NCBI RefSeq assembly: GCF_963678975.1
Contig: NC_089274.1
Span: 31,745,053-31,809,052, forward strand
Direction of reading: 5' to 3'
Length of the DNA stretch: 64,000 nt
DNA from: Dysidea avara
Taxonomy: Eukaryota > Porifera > Demospongiae > Dictyoceratida > Dysideidae
Both the position numbers and the translations under genes were made by a program. The notes under the pieces were generated by a model. It searched no databases. It saw only the letters and a list, made by a program, of their open reading frames with translations, and had not been told where the DNA came from. Below are positions 1-25,200 of the stretch, piece after piece. The first letter of the stretch is position 1. Every line of letters starts with the position of its first letter.

Positions 1-120
1 GGTCCAAAATCAGTAATAGAAAATAAATACCACAGCTTTCATACAGAAGTTATCAATAATTGTTTTGATGCAACATATGAATTAGATCTACAGGAAAATC
101 TAAAAGCTACTTCATATGGT

Positions 121-1030
121 ACAGTAGTAGTATTACTAGGGATCATGGTGGTTTGGCCTTTCTTGCCCAACAATATATATTATCAGTATTGGTTAAGCAT
201 AGCCAAGCCAAAAAAATGTCTTCAGAGCTATGTATGTGTACCCTAAACTAAAAATTAAGCAGAAATTTATGCTGACTAACTGCTAACTGATACCTCCAGC
301 CAAGTATAACTTGACAATGGATAAGGCTATGGGCTTGATTTCTTCACTGTTCAATGTTGCTTCGTCCCGAGATGTGCCTTTACGCCAACCGGTACATACA
401 ATGCTCGCATGTTTTGTCCTCCTTTGTGTCCCAGTTCTTTTTGTTGACCAAACACAAGGTACAGTATATACATGGATGTGCCCGCAGTGGTCGGTACAAA
501 CCACCACTCAAATGAAATAGCCACCACTACCTCTCAACAACCACTACAAATTCACCTCTGCCATACACAAGTTAAGGCCCCACACAACATTTCTGGACTC
601 ATCCCTGTCTCTTGTAGCCACCACTATTCTAAACCTGGGCACATCCCTGTATATATATATGGTGTTGATTCGCAATAGCGAGATACTGTTTCCCTATCTT
701 GTTCATTGCCTGTATTTTCTGAATTAATTTCAGAGATGCTTTTCATACTAGCTGTTCTTCATTTGTAATGCTGTGTAATGGGTGGGACATAGCTGAAAAC
801 AAAGCATAATTGCCACTTCACTTTTTAGTAATTGATTGTAGGGAGGCAAATGTTCAGATGCAAAGTTAACTCTATAGCATGCCTGGCGTCAATCATGCAG
901 TATGCATGGGTTTGATTAGTAGTTATTGTGTTGTAAAAAAAGGTTAACAAACAAGTAGAAGGAAAAATTAGGAATTTTAGGGATCAAATTGTGAAACAAT
1001 GAAATAAAGAGGCTGTGCATATCTGCAGGT
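121..1030 (+). repeat. Dispersed about 900-bp repeat, family R1
   Basis: It starts near AGGGATCATGG and contains the core AAGGCTATGGGCTTGATTTC and CCTCCTTTGTGTCCC, ending near GTGAAACAATGAAATAAAG. Related copies or pieces lie at about 1,900-2,010, 7,025-7,770 (inverted), 11,150-11,690, 19,690-20,250, 20,810-20,900, 27,795-28,300, 34,970-35,230 and 59,690-60,300. It occupies intron upstream of the first visible FBXW7 exon. Confidence 0.65.
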
Positions 1031-1193
1031 ATAGATAGCTTCTTCTTTTTTAACTTTTTCTTTGATCCCTTAAAATTCCTTATGAAATAAACTGTAGAAA
1101 ATTTTACTAAGATTATTCATTAAACTTATACTTGGGTTATTATATTATCAACATTGTTTGATATAATTCATCTATGCATGTTACATTTTTCAG

Positions 1194-12897
<11,704 letters not shown>

Positions 12898-13150
12898 ATT
12901 TTATTTATTAAATGGTTCTGTTTTGTAACAATATATCATGCAGTTGTTTTATGAAGTGCATGCCTGTTATATCCCTTTTTATCTGTTCTGTTGTTGTACT
13001 TTGTCTCAGTCATATATCTTTGTGAATCTGCAACCACAGATTTTGTGTGGGCAGTTATCGCCCCCATACATAAACCCGTTTTATTTTTTTGGAGTGATAC
13101 TCGGCAAAAAAAAACTGTTACTCAAGAAGCTAAAGCTTTCTGTGTTAAGC
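12898..13150 (+). other. Compact intergenic region, presumptive promoter of the MARVEL-type gene
   Basis: Only 253 bp separate the FBXW7 stop from the next ATG. It must contain the FBXW7 3' end and the next promoter. It is T-rich; no clear TATA box or known site can be named. Confidence 0.4.
12907..12912 (+). promoter_or_regulatory. FBXW7: FBXW7 polyadenylation signal (ATTAAA)
   Basis: The common variant hexamer ATTAAA lies 10 bp after the FBXW7 stop. No AATAAA occurs in the 250 bp before the next gene, so the 3' UTR is probably very short. Confidence 0.5.
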
Positions 13151-13231
13151 ATGGCGTTTATTAACCCTGGCATCGCAATCTTGAAGACGTGGCAAGGCAT
13201 AGTGGAAATAGCGTTGCGAGCGGGATGTGCG
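13151..13231 (+). CDS. MARVEL-type gene exon 1
   Basis: ATG in the context AAGCATGG, 27 codons MAFINPGIAILKTWQGIVEI through ALRAGCA, then donor GTAAGT. It supplies the first half of helix 1, which continues directly in exon 2. The frame stays open upstream to about 12,938, so a longer start is possible. Confidence 0.7.
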
Positions 13232-16200
13232 GTAAGTACATTCATAGATATTATGTTGCCAAGTGTACTTCGGAAAACCTGGTTATAAGTTGAAGTCTCG
13301 CCTGGCCGGTCAGACCGTAGCGCAGCTAGCTAAACCGCTTTTCTTTTTTTTTTTTTTACTGTCGTTTTGTAGGGAGAAAAGGGTCAACAATCGTGAGTTA
13401 CTTCAGTATTAGGCCACTCCAAATAGATTGCCCAACTGGTAGACTTTAGATTATCTACTTCGTCTAAAAAAAGTGGGCGCACAACTTTGTCAGAACAACT
13501 TTGCTATTCGAACTATACCAGACCCTTTCGCAGCTAGGCTAGGCGCTTATAATTATCAATCGATAAGTGCCGCGCGAATGGGTCTGGCTACGCGAGACTA
13601 TATAAAAAGTTGACTAGGGTGGCGGGGGTGATGAGATAGCCAGTTTATGAGATAACTAGATACTTCATAGGACAGAGTTTAATTGCTGTATATAATAAAA
13701 CCAGGAACAAAATCAAATCAAGCGATCAAGAGTTAAATTTGGAGTGAATCAAGCGATCAAGACATCCTAGAAAGTGGTGATTAAACTAGCCCACAAGCAA
13801 AACGATAATTTACAAAAAAAAATGTGCTAACTTATCAAGCAATCAAGGCTATTTTTAAGACGAAATGTATATTTTCGTCGATCAAAAACCTTGATCCCGG
13901 TTGCAGATGGTTCTACAGGACTATTGGTAGTGACCACTCCTTGTTTAATATATGTAACAGTATGGACAGTTTTGTACTTATTTGGTTATGTATATAGCTA
14001 CAGGTGGGTGTTATACTGAGATCATGATTTATGCCATTTCACACAACTTGCTTTATCATGAACCTCACAGTATGATTTCATTGTAAATGGGAAGTGACTG
14101 CTATCAAGCTACGCTGTTTAACTAACAAAAAAAACTTGTGTTGTATATCAATATACCTTCATTTCAGCAGCTTTCAAGCTGCATTGGTATTGTATCGATA
14201 CTTTACAAGAAATATTGGATCAAATCAAAAATCCTACTATCACCCATCCTTATAGATTTGTTTGATTATGCGTTCCAGCTAGCTGTGTACTTATACAACA
14301 CTGAAATATATTTAAATATACCACTTTAGTGTAGGCGATCAAAGGTGCCACTTGGGGGTTACACATATTGCCCGAGCAATATTATGGCTTTGATGCCCAA
14401 CCAGTTCAAAGATATGATATGCTTTGACTTGTTATATTGAGCAACACCGAGTGTAATAAACACCGAATGATGAGTAAAAATAATTGTTTTGACAATGCAT
14501 GGATGCGTATTTGTACCTATCACGTGCCAGCCATTGATCAGACCATGGAACAACACAAAGAGAACAACTAGGTGAGTAACTTGTAGTACTAATTAGCTTA
14601 CTTACTGTCCCAATAGCGAAGTTAGTAGGCTTAATGTAGTACAAAATGCAAAGAAAAAGAAAAAAACAGATTCCACGATCACAATTTTCTGGTGCCATGT
14701 GTAAAGCATAATGACATATGAATAACTTTCTAACTGTTATTAGCCCACACTATTAAATCCACTATTGATCATCAGATACTGATGTATAGGGTGAGTGCTC
14801 TGTAGTTCTTTCGTCTATCAGATGAGTGTGCCTAGAGTGATATATATCACTTATACCACAGGTTTTTCTGATACATACACCCTTACGGTACTGCTCAAAC
14901 GTAACATCGCACCATTCGATTGCGAGTAGTGATTAAAAAACTTGCTAATTAAAGGGTGTGGCACCCATTTCTTTCACGAGTATTCATTCCATACGAAATG
15001 GGATGAATTATCACAAAGGAAACGGGTGCCATGCCCTTTAATTAGTGAGTTTTTTAATCACTCACAATTGAGCGGTGCAAGCGAGTGCAAAGTTATGTTT
15101 GAGTGGTATACAGTAGTTCTCAGGCATGCTTTGGGTGTATATATCGGCAAAATTCCTCATAGCCATGGTATACCTATTGATTGTAGCATGTAATGTTTGA
15201 GCTACAGCATTGATATGATAGAAATTGGTATCATTAAAGAGAAAGATAAAGCATCACTGGGTGAGATATTCTAGGCCAGTTTCACATAAGGCCTTAAGAA
15301 TGCAATCAGTGTTAATTGTCTATTGCGTAACCACTGGATGCTGTGGATGCCCATAAAAATGTATTGAAGCCATTGGGAAAACGATGATAACCGGCAGCAA
15401 AACTTTGGTAACTTACAAAGTATACGGTATGTTCTAATTTTCTGTACATGGAAAGAAACTACATTGATTTCTCTTTCGTTTCGTGGTTGTCCGCTGTGAA
15501 TAGGACGAAAGATGCCCGAGTTAATAGAGGATATGCACTGCCGAATACATTCTAATGAACACGTGATTTTTTCATACGTCATGACGGTGAACGGAATGCG
15601 AATCGATTCATTACATGGACGGTAGATCAGTTACGAGCAATTCTTACTAAGTGACATATCCTTCTGCCTAAGAAGTAGTACATCCGGCGAGAAGAAGCTG
15701 GCCCGTGGCTTTAGTGGCGAGTTCCAGTTCGAACATTCATTCACTGCCCATACTTTTATATGAGTTTTTCGTGACCTTGTGGTAATCGTTCACGACAACA
15801 GAAAGCCTGCTTGTAGCTTAAAAGGCGAGTTATACTTCGAGCCGCATTCACTACCCAGTACTTTTATATGGAATTTTCGTAAATCTTCGATAGTCGTTCA
15901 CCATCAACTTTTTTTGGAAGCGCCGCGCCGCTGATCATTTTTCGTTCGAATAATATAGCATGCATATCCTCTATAGGGTGGTGAAGTTAGAAATGTCACC
16001 AGACAAGGCCTTCCACAGCTGATATTTGTAAGTTCGAAGTCAGAAAATAACACAGGAACTTCAACAAGTCTTAACAATAGTTTTTGTTGCGAATCGCTTC
16101 GCAGGAAAGCAGGAAAGCGTTGAATTGGCATGAGAGCTAATAAGTTAACAGCGTGTTCAGGGAGCCCAGATACATCATCCAGGTGATAGTACGGCTTGCT

Positions 16201-19200
16201 CTTGTACTGTACATCTGGTAAACAAGAATAACAAGCAGCTGCTTGTGTGTTTCGTCTCCAGAAAACATTTTTATCACGCATTCTAACCTTTATTGGCTCA
16301 TAACTCGCTAGTGACTTAGCGTGTTACGGCAGACAAACACCACAGGGCGTAGAAATCAATGTAGTCTACAGTGCTGCTTTAAAAACTCGGATATTTCCAT
16401 TAGATTCTATGTGACAATAGATTTTGGGTCCATGGTTGTTCGTTTCCCAATGGTTTCTGTACATTTTTATGGCTAACCGCAGCATCCAGTGGTTGCACAA
16501 CCACAATTAAAAGATCAATTAAAATACTTTCCCTTACATGAAACTGGCCTATACAAAAAAAAGTTTAGAGTGGGATCAAGAGCTCCCCTTGACACTCCAT
16601 CCCCTAAATTTGCTACTGTTTTCATTTGCCCCAATGTGATTGTCATAATTGGCCTGTGTGATTGTCATAATTTATGTGCTCTGTAGTAATAGATGAATTT
16701 CACAGTAAGGAATTATTACACATAATAATAGTTTCCCCTAGTAACCTGAATTTTACAGTATTTGTAGATGTCACTGTCTAACTGCTCCAAATTTTGAAAG
16801 GATAACATACAGGTCATGCAGTTTTATATGTGAGAGACAATTAACAGTTGCCCCGTCTGGGCAACCACATACCTCTGAGATACGATTTTTACAGTGTTGG
16901 TAGCTATATGTATAAGAAATTTTAAGTTTGATTAGGGATCATAGAAATAAAAAGTAGGGAAACAAGGGAGGTCGCCTACAGGGGTTGTTTTCGTAACACT
17001 GCTTACATAACTGTACTTTATTTGCCCAATGAGCCACATAACTGTGCTGTAGACTCATACAGTACAGTTATGCAGCTAAGTCATCTTGGTGATACAATAT
17101 AGAAAATACAGCACACGGCAGCACTTTGATTCTCCCACACAAAGTACAATAATTGACTGTTCTATTAGAGTGAACATTTGATACATTTGCAAATCATTGC
17201 AAAATCATTTTTAATCGCCTGAATATACTCGATCCCCCTGCTGTACCCACCCCTGAAATATCCTGTATGTTATGTTTTCATAATTACTTTAGTAAAAATC
17301 AGGCTGCTAGGGGCAACAATTACTGTATTATTATGCATAATAATGCCTTATGAAATTTGTCTATTTTTCAAATTTTTATTTGTTCACGTTGTTTAAACTT
17401 TGATGGCATTACATGATAAGTTAGGTACCAGGGTTATAGTAGTAATCAGTAAAGAGGTACAGGATGCTTGGTGGCTTTGAATTACATGTGGAATAAGTGT
17501 TGTTGACTTAACAGAGAAAATTCCTTTCTGATCTACTGTATTTCTTCATGTTTCACAATCATATATGCTCTTATTAAACAGCATGTATTACACTTAATAG
17601 TGTGTTGGGTGTGTACTGTGTACAATAAATAGTGCATTCAACTTTATTCTGCCTACAGGTGTTGTGTTTCATCATATTGATCTGTGCTGGGGTTACACTA
17701 GGAGCTGTATCTAGTGCTGAGGATAATGCTGATAGGCTTAATGATGGTCGTACTGATAGTGTTGATTTTGGTAAATACAGATCTGCTGCTGGGTGGATGC
17801 TGTTTGTGGCTATTATGGGAATGATCATCGAACCATCTCTAATACTTGTCCGTTTCCTCAATGTAGAGATCGTCAATAAAAATTTTTTGTTATTTGGATT
17901 TGTAGTAAGTAATTATTTTGTTACTTGTGTGTACATTTGCATGGGATACTCACAATATACTATAAAATGTACTAGCATGATACCAATATGTCATACATGT
18001 ATCATGATAGCTGTACATGGCACATCATTTTAATGCAAAAATAGCTGGCACAAAGATTGTCAACGGTAATGTGAGTACCTCTTCTATACTATATGTCTTA
18101 AAGTACATACCCACCCATGCGGCTAAATGCACATGTCTTTCAGGTGTATTTCTGTAAATGTGTGATCATACAGTACAATAGTACTGTATAGTAGGGACCA
18201 CAAAGGTGTGGGCATGGCCCATGAAAAAAAACATCAAAAACCAGCTTCACTTTTCCCTGACGACGATGAGGTAGGTAAAACTAAGCCCAAACAAGTCTTC
18301 AGATTGACCTGAAATATTTTTAACTATGGAATTTAAATATATATATTAATCCAACAACTGAATGTGTTACTGTATAATACTCTCAATAGCACCTTGACGT
18401 ATTATATTGAAATACGTCAAGCGATTAGCCAATGGAATTAGTATTACACTTTTTTGTCAAGGTCCCATGACAAAAATCTATATTACTAATTTGATTGGTT
18501 AAAATATTGTGGTGTGTTTATATTAGAAGTAAATGTCTGACTTGACATCTAGTGTTACCATAGTAATGGATGCCCCATGGCATAGCAACAATATGGCTGC
18601 TTAGTAATGGTTGCTAGGCAACAGTTGTTAAGTGTGATTGGTCTATTACAGTGGTTGTTTTTTGAATTTCTGTTGCCTAGCAACAGTTGCTATGGTTGTC
18701 GGATTAATTTGCAATAGGACGGATGGCTGTGGTATTCAGGAGACTCCTTCCTGTTTACAATGCTCGCACTATATTTGCAATAGGACGGATGGCTGTGGTA
18801 TTCAGGCGACTCCTTCCTGTTTACAATGCTCGCACTATTAATCCTGAATACCACAGCCATCCGTCCTATTGCAAATTAATCCGACAACCATAGCAACTGT
18901 TACTAGGTAACAGAAATTCAAAAAATAACCACTGCAAAAGACCAATCACACTTAGCAACCGTTGCTATGGTCTCAAAACGACTTTTACCTTAGCAACGGT
19001 TACCTAACAACTGTTGCTAAGCAACAATATTGTGTCATACCTTGGGGGCATCTATCACTATGGTAACAATAGTTGTTGAATCGGACATTTACTTTATAAA
19101 CACACCACACTATTTTAGCCAATCAAATTAGTATTATAGATTTTTGTCATGGGACCTTGACAAACAAGTGTAATACTAATTCTATTGGTTAATCGCTTGA

Positions 19201-22200
19201 CTTATTTCAATATAATACATCAAGCTGCTATTGAGAGTATTATACAGTAATTTTATACAGTAACACATTCAGTTGTTGGATTAGTACTAGTAATAGCATG
19301 GGTAGCAGTGAAATTTGGGATAAATATCACGAGTGTTGTATTGGAAATGGGGATAAATTTCACGAGGCGAAGCCTAGTGAAATTTACCATTTCCAATACA
19401 ACAAGAGTGGTATTTATCCCAAATTTCACTGCTACCCATGCTATTCCCAGTTAATACCATACTCGCTGCATATGCTGTGCATTAGCTTTGCTATGTACGC
19501 AATTTGTCACTATGTACTAAACACGCGTCGACACTAATTGGTGCTACATTGTTAACATAAATTCTAGCCAATGAAATTTGCAATTACAACTTTTTCACTG
19601 CTGTCAGTGAAATATGGGATAAATTTCACTGCTACTATTGAGACTTTTGTACGGGCAGTGAAACAGGTATGGTATTAATATATATATTTAACAGAATTTT
19701 CTAGTGACTAACTGACTGAGTGAACAACTAGTGCCTTCAGACAAGTGTAACGTGATAATAGCTAATGCTATGGGCTTGATTTTTGCACTGTTCAACGTCA
19801 CTTCAGTCCAAGAGGTGCCTTTTGGCATACCACAGTACGTACAATGCATTCTTCATGGACTTACCAGTGTCCTCCTTTGTGTCCCATTCATCTTTACTGG
19901 CAGTGAAAAGTGTCGATTTGGCAATAGCGCATGATGGCTTCCCTTCGTAACAGAAACCGTCCGTATTAGTGGCTACTTTGATTGCAAGGGTGCTTTTCAA
20001 ACAGTTCTTGATTCGTACTGCTGTATAACAGGTTGAACATAGCTGACAACGAAGCATAATGGATACTTCACTTTTCAGATGATAATTGATATACTGTAGC
20101 TGGGGCGCGCGGCACCATTTGATGCGGTATGTGTGGGTTGACCAGTCATAATAATTATTATTTACAAAAAAATTAACAAACTACACAAAAACATTGGAAT
20201 TTTCAAATAGAGTAGGGACCATAGCACATCAATAAAAAGTACTGGAGTATTGCACTCCTGTTTTCTTCAACATACTATATTTTCCGATTCAAGCTTACAT
20301 GGAACTCAATAAAATGTTATTCGTTTCATTGTTTTCAGCACTGCACAGAATTGTCAGTATGACTACATCCACTCACTACATCTTGTAGTATTATTTCATT
20401 TACATTTGCTGTCTTAATGTTTTGCAAAGAGATGATAAAACTCAGGTTCATTTTTTATACTAACATTTTCCATGTAGATGCTTATATAGATGCCACAAAA
20501 TTATTTAAAGAGGTGTGTTAAAGCTTACAGTGTACACTATATGTACAATTAAAAATTACTTGGAATGCAGTTAACACAACTTTAGCACCATGCCTTACAT
20601 CCTGTATAGCCTAAATATTTCGAGGGGAAAATATTTCGAGGTTGAGCAATGTTGCCAAAAATAAAAATTTCATGGATTTGTAAACACCCCCAAAATGTAT
20701 TAGACTATATGGAGGTCTAAATATTTCAAGGATAAAATTTTTGCTGGTGATCACCAAAACTGTGAAATCAGCAAAAATTTTCCCTCTCAAAATATTTAGG
20801 CTCTATACAGTACAGTACTGCATATTAGGGATCATGAAAGTTTGGGCTTTTTCTGGCCAAAAATATCACCCTACTAAAACCAGCCTCACATGGTGCCTTG
20901 CAGTATACTTAGGTATAACCAATTCCAAAAGTGCCTGCAGTACAAATGGATAAATGGAACAAAAAGAAGGACACAGGTAAGTCCATGGCTGAAGCGACAT
21001 CAAATAGTGAAAAAATCTAGCCTGTATATCTTCAGTATGCATCATGAGGTTAACTATTATCATTGTAAACTTTGTGGTATGTTTGAATAAATGCATTTTT
21101 TCAAAGGATGTAGGAATCAGTGTGGTGTTTGCACTGTCCCTGTTTGCTGGAGCAACAGCTAGCGCTGCATATGCTAGTGACGTTGCTGATGAGCATGATA
21201 CATTAGAGGACCGTCGCTTCTGTAATGGTGGAGATGTCAGAGAAGACTTCTGCAATGATGTGGAAACAGTCAGAGATTCTGAAGGTGCAACTGCGGTAAG
21301 GTTATACTGTAGTATAAATACTGTCTATAAAGCAAAGTTGTACACAAATATACCCACGATTGAATTAGGCTAACTAAATGCCTTCAGACAAGCATAATGA
21401 TGATGTATTTGACCCACTGAGCTGACTGGTTTATTTTTTTCTTGAACTTCTTTTGTGTCTATTGGGAAAACCAATGGGCTGTTAAAGTTTCATCCTTATC
21501 TGGTAAATACTATTGAAGTCATAACAATAAACATCAGGAAGAGCGAAACAATCGATTTGTACAGTGCCTATATACAAAAAATGAATTACAGGCACTTATT
21601 TAATTGATCACAAGTCACAAGTACAACAGGTGACTTATCTCATTGTGTTCACCATGAACTGGAAAATTCTTTTAAGTACAATTTTTTTTGGCCTAGTTCT
21701 GCCCTGGTCTTGTGATTCCAGGGACCGACCTTCGGTGAGACATCTGAGGAGCCATGTAGCTGATGACATCACGAGGCTCCTACTAGAGGTCTTGCCACTG
21801 AACAAAGAGAGCCCCTTGGAGCCCAGATTTATAGGGATTAGGCTGAGCTCTGCCAGCTTCCCAGTGTTTGATCAAGGAATCTTGGATGCCTTGCTGTGGT
21901 TGCTGCAGTCTATTTCATGGAGTCTGCTAGTGTTGTGAGAAACAGTTTGAGAGAAACAGTTTGAGAACAGTGTCATCCATGTTGATGATGTCCAGTCTGG
22001 CATTGGTATGACAAGTAGCTCTAGCAGAGGCTGGGGAATCACCTTCTGACATCCTGGTGCATCCAGAACCTGTGAGAAGAAACGAAGCAAGGTTATTGTG
22101 GGAAATGTCATCAGCCCAGCAGTTTGCAGTACCTGGCACATAAATGGCTTACAAGAAATACTAAAAATGTGTCCAGATGAAGAACATACATCGTAGAAGG

Positions 22201-25200
22201 TGCATGATGTGTTGTACCCGGCTGTTCCTGGAATTGGCTATTGATACGACAGCCTTGTTGTCACAGTGGGCAATAACATGGGAACATTACCTAACCCTTT
22301 CCCTAATTGCACAGGCTAAGATGATTGGAAGTGGCTCTTTTAATGCTACATGTAACACTTTCACACCTCAGATCAAAGGAGCCGCCCGGGCTACATTTCG
22401 TATGTAGCTCAGCTGGCCGGGCTACAACTGGGCAGTGATTATATAGACGCCGAGGCTGAAATTGATCATGGGGATGCATGACTTGGATTTCGCCATGAAA
22501 ACCACTCAGACGGAGAGCGTTTCATTATCCTCACCATCCTACGAGTTGAAAAACAGGCTCACAGGCATGAGGGCTTTGCCTGATATGTATGCCCTCTGTA
22601 CTGCAGCCCTTGGGCATACATATCAGGCAAAGCCTGAATGCCCCGTGTTACAGCTAATATGTAACACTTGTCAGGCTGATAGGGCGATCAATTACCCAAG
22701 TCAATACAAGTGCAGCAACTGGATGTGTTATATATGCATACATAAAATTTTCGATTATGGGTTAGCAGCTAATACGTTCTGGTTACGTTTGGTTATGATA
22801 AACATGTATACCGGACTCATGTAACCTTTCTGAATACAATGCATGACCATAGAAGCTAGAACCATTACTGGAACAATGGGTAAACTGCACCACAACCGAA
22901 CAAACCCAAGGCATCAGATCAAAGGTGGTGAGCACTATCACTGCTGCAAGGCATGAAGGAGGTTCTATTCCGTGTCCTGATGAATGTTGCCCACCATAAA
23001 ATATCTGAATGTGTGGTGGTTTCACCAAGCCGAGACCTGTGATGAGGCTGAGCTGGTGAAATTTTTTTAAGACTGGCAAGTTTTTCAAACAGCATCTCAT
23101 GAAGGTCTACCCAGGTTGAACCACATGGCTTGCATGAGCTAAATAGCTAATTAATGATTCTAGTTCCTTCCTAGTACATCTCTTGACTATTCAATGGAGG
23201 ATCATCTGCTGCAGTTCAGATAACTTGAGTGCCAGTAGCCTGATCTCCCAAGGACTGTAAATGAATCTAGAATGTTAAACAGGTAGTCAGACCCTATAGT
23301 TTCTCCTCTGTGATTGGGAGACCCTTGGAAATGACTGAAGGTGGAGTTTAGTATGTGGAGAGGGGGAAGAATCAGGTGCCTCAATCACCTAGAAGTCATC
23401 CAAATAATGAATCAAAAACTCTACACCAGCTTGCTTGATAATCCATTCGGCTGCATTTGTGATATCTTGGGGGCTGACCTTAACCCAGAGGGAAGAGCGG
23501 TGTCGACAAACAAGCCCATAGTATTATTGTTATTACAGCTTTACAATGATCAGCACTGAAGGTCTACAGCAAATTGTGCTGCAGTGTTGCCAATCATCAG
23601 GATGGACTGGAACAGTTCTGTGGGCACTTCTTATGTCCACCTTAGCAAGTCAGGCCCCCTGGCCCATGCTTAACACACCATGTGCTGTACCATGAATTAT
23701 GACATAGATACGGGAGCATAAGGATCCTGGTACACCATCATTGACACTGGATCCCTCCAGGGAGGACATGTCCACAATCAGCCGTCACTGTCCCAGTGTG
23801 TACTTGGAAATTACACTCATCTGACTAACTTGAGTAGATAGGAACCTGACAGGATCTAGCGGGCCCAGAACATGACCCTCACTGCACCCCTTAGCCAGGG
23901 GTAGGTAAAAACAGTGGACCCGGGGACCCGCGGGAATCCAACTCTTCTTGGAATTTTATACACTTCACAGTATTCTATACTTGTAGTCTTGTACTAAATA
24001 CCTCTGCAAGTAGTCTAGCATGGCCAATCCACTTTTCCCCCCTCGCAGCATCTCGCATGATGTCTACACCAATTAGAAATTATAAGCGCCTCTAAAAAGT
24101 GACTGAAGCTGACTGCATTTATAGACCACTGCCTGCTGCACAGTAAGCATACGTACTAGTCTATTATGCCGCCTAGCTACTAGAGTAGTTTAGGAACATT
24201 GTGCAAATGCACCATGACATATGAAGAACTGCTGGAACTTGCTTAGCTTGGCTTAGCTGATAATTGTTCGCCTGCTGCACAATGGCATGCTAGTCTATTA
24301 TGTCACCTAGGTCCCCGGGTCCACTGTTTTTACCTACCCCTTTTCCAGGTATTCATGAATTACTTGAGGTTGCTCCCCTGCTGAGTGCATGTTCTTGACT
24401 GAGCTAGTACAGGTGTAACCATACTTACAACCATATCTGATTCCATGGACTATGTAGGACCTGAAATGTTGATCCAGGTGGGTGGCCATACTTCTGTCCC
24501 ATTCCTGCCACTGTAAGGGGGTTTGGAGTAGCTGCGAGCCATGGCACTTGAAGGGTGAGGTCCTGGGCCTGCAGTTTGAGTTAGGGCTATGCAATAATTA
24601 AGATAATAAGAGATATCAATGCAATTATCGTTATTGTGGCAGTTTTCATTATCGTGATAATAGTTGACTATTATCACCTATTGTAATCACCTTTGTGCAG
24701 TAAAATTAGCTACCACAAACTATTATCAACCAATACAGTGGAACTTGTTAATCAGGACACTTGAAAATAAGGACACCTACATAATCTGGACACACATTTC
24801 TGCATACTATAAACATAATTTCTGCATATTATACAGGACTAGCGGTCATTTATTATTTCGCCATGGATGGGCATTGTTTATGAGAAGTTTGAGCTATAAC
24901 TAACAGTTGACAAGAACATTAGGCTGTGCAAAGTTAATTATATATTTCTGGTCCTACCAATTCCCCAAAATTGACCAGGCTTTTTTTTGGCAACTTTTTG
25001 ATGTGGTACACTACATTTGACATAGCAGTACATGGAATTATAGGTTAATGTATAAAGTTAGTGCATCGTTGTAAGAAAAAAGTGTTTACAAGACATGAAA
25101 ACCTTTCATAGGTATAAATTATTGTATGGTGATTGCACAATTCATTCAGCAAAAAAAAAATGACCAGGAAGGGAACCAGAAACATATAAATTGACCTGAT

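Larger units (their letters stand above)
13232..17658 (+). other. MARVEL-type gene intron 1 (4.4 kb)
   Basis: Contains a small CCAGACCC palindrome (13,516-13,591), foldback elements at 14,868-15,145 and 15,300-16,520, a block of the GAAATAAAAAGTAG...AAACAAGGGAGG repeat end at 16,935-16,975 and the GACTG motif at 17,157. Nothing recognised in 13,900-14,860. Confidence 0.7.
17905..21106 (+). other. MARVEL-type gene intron 2 (3.2 kb)
   Basis: Holds the inverted partner of 7,785-7,950 (18,180-18,340), the 933-bp foldback, the 155-bp foldback and R1-family sequence. 20,260-20,800 shows nothing recognisable beyond AT-rich text. Confidence 0.7.
21640..24594 (-). pseudogene. DIRS-like tyrosine-recombinase retrotransposon: RT, RNase H and start of recombinase (decayed, nested insertions)
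   Basis: Read on the minus strand in decreasing coordinates: LDQHFRSYIVHGIRYG and PQVIHEYLEKG (24,500-24,340), then after a foldback insertion LIVDMSSLEGSSVNDGV, ADIR-type segment AKVDIRSAHRTVPVHPDD, and the RT motif HYLDDF (about 23,390). RNase H follows: SDALGLFGCGAV, then after a second insertion KEPLPIILACAI, DNKAVVSIANS and YVPGTANCWADDISHNN. Last come residues resembling the N-terminal recombinase domain (DWTSSTWMTLFSNCF). Stops and frameshifts are numerous. The order and the RNase H wording are those of DIRS/YR elements. It lies antisense within the last intron of the MARVEL-type gene. Confidence 0.8.

Noticed and set aside
24733-24800. CAGTGGAACTTGTTAATC preceded by TA, like a pogo-type end
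   Set aside because: No matching inverted end found nearby.
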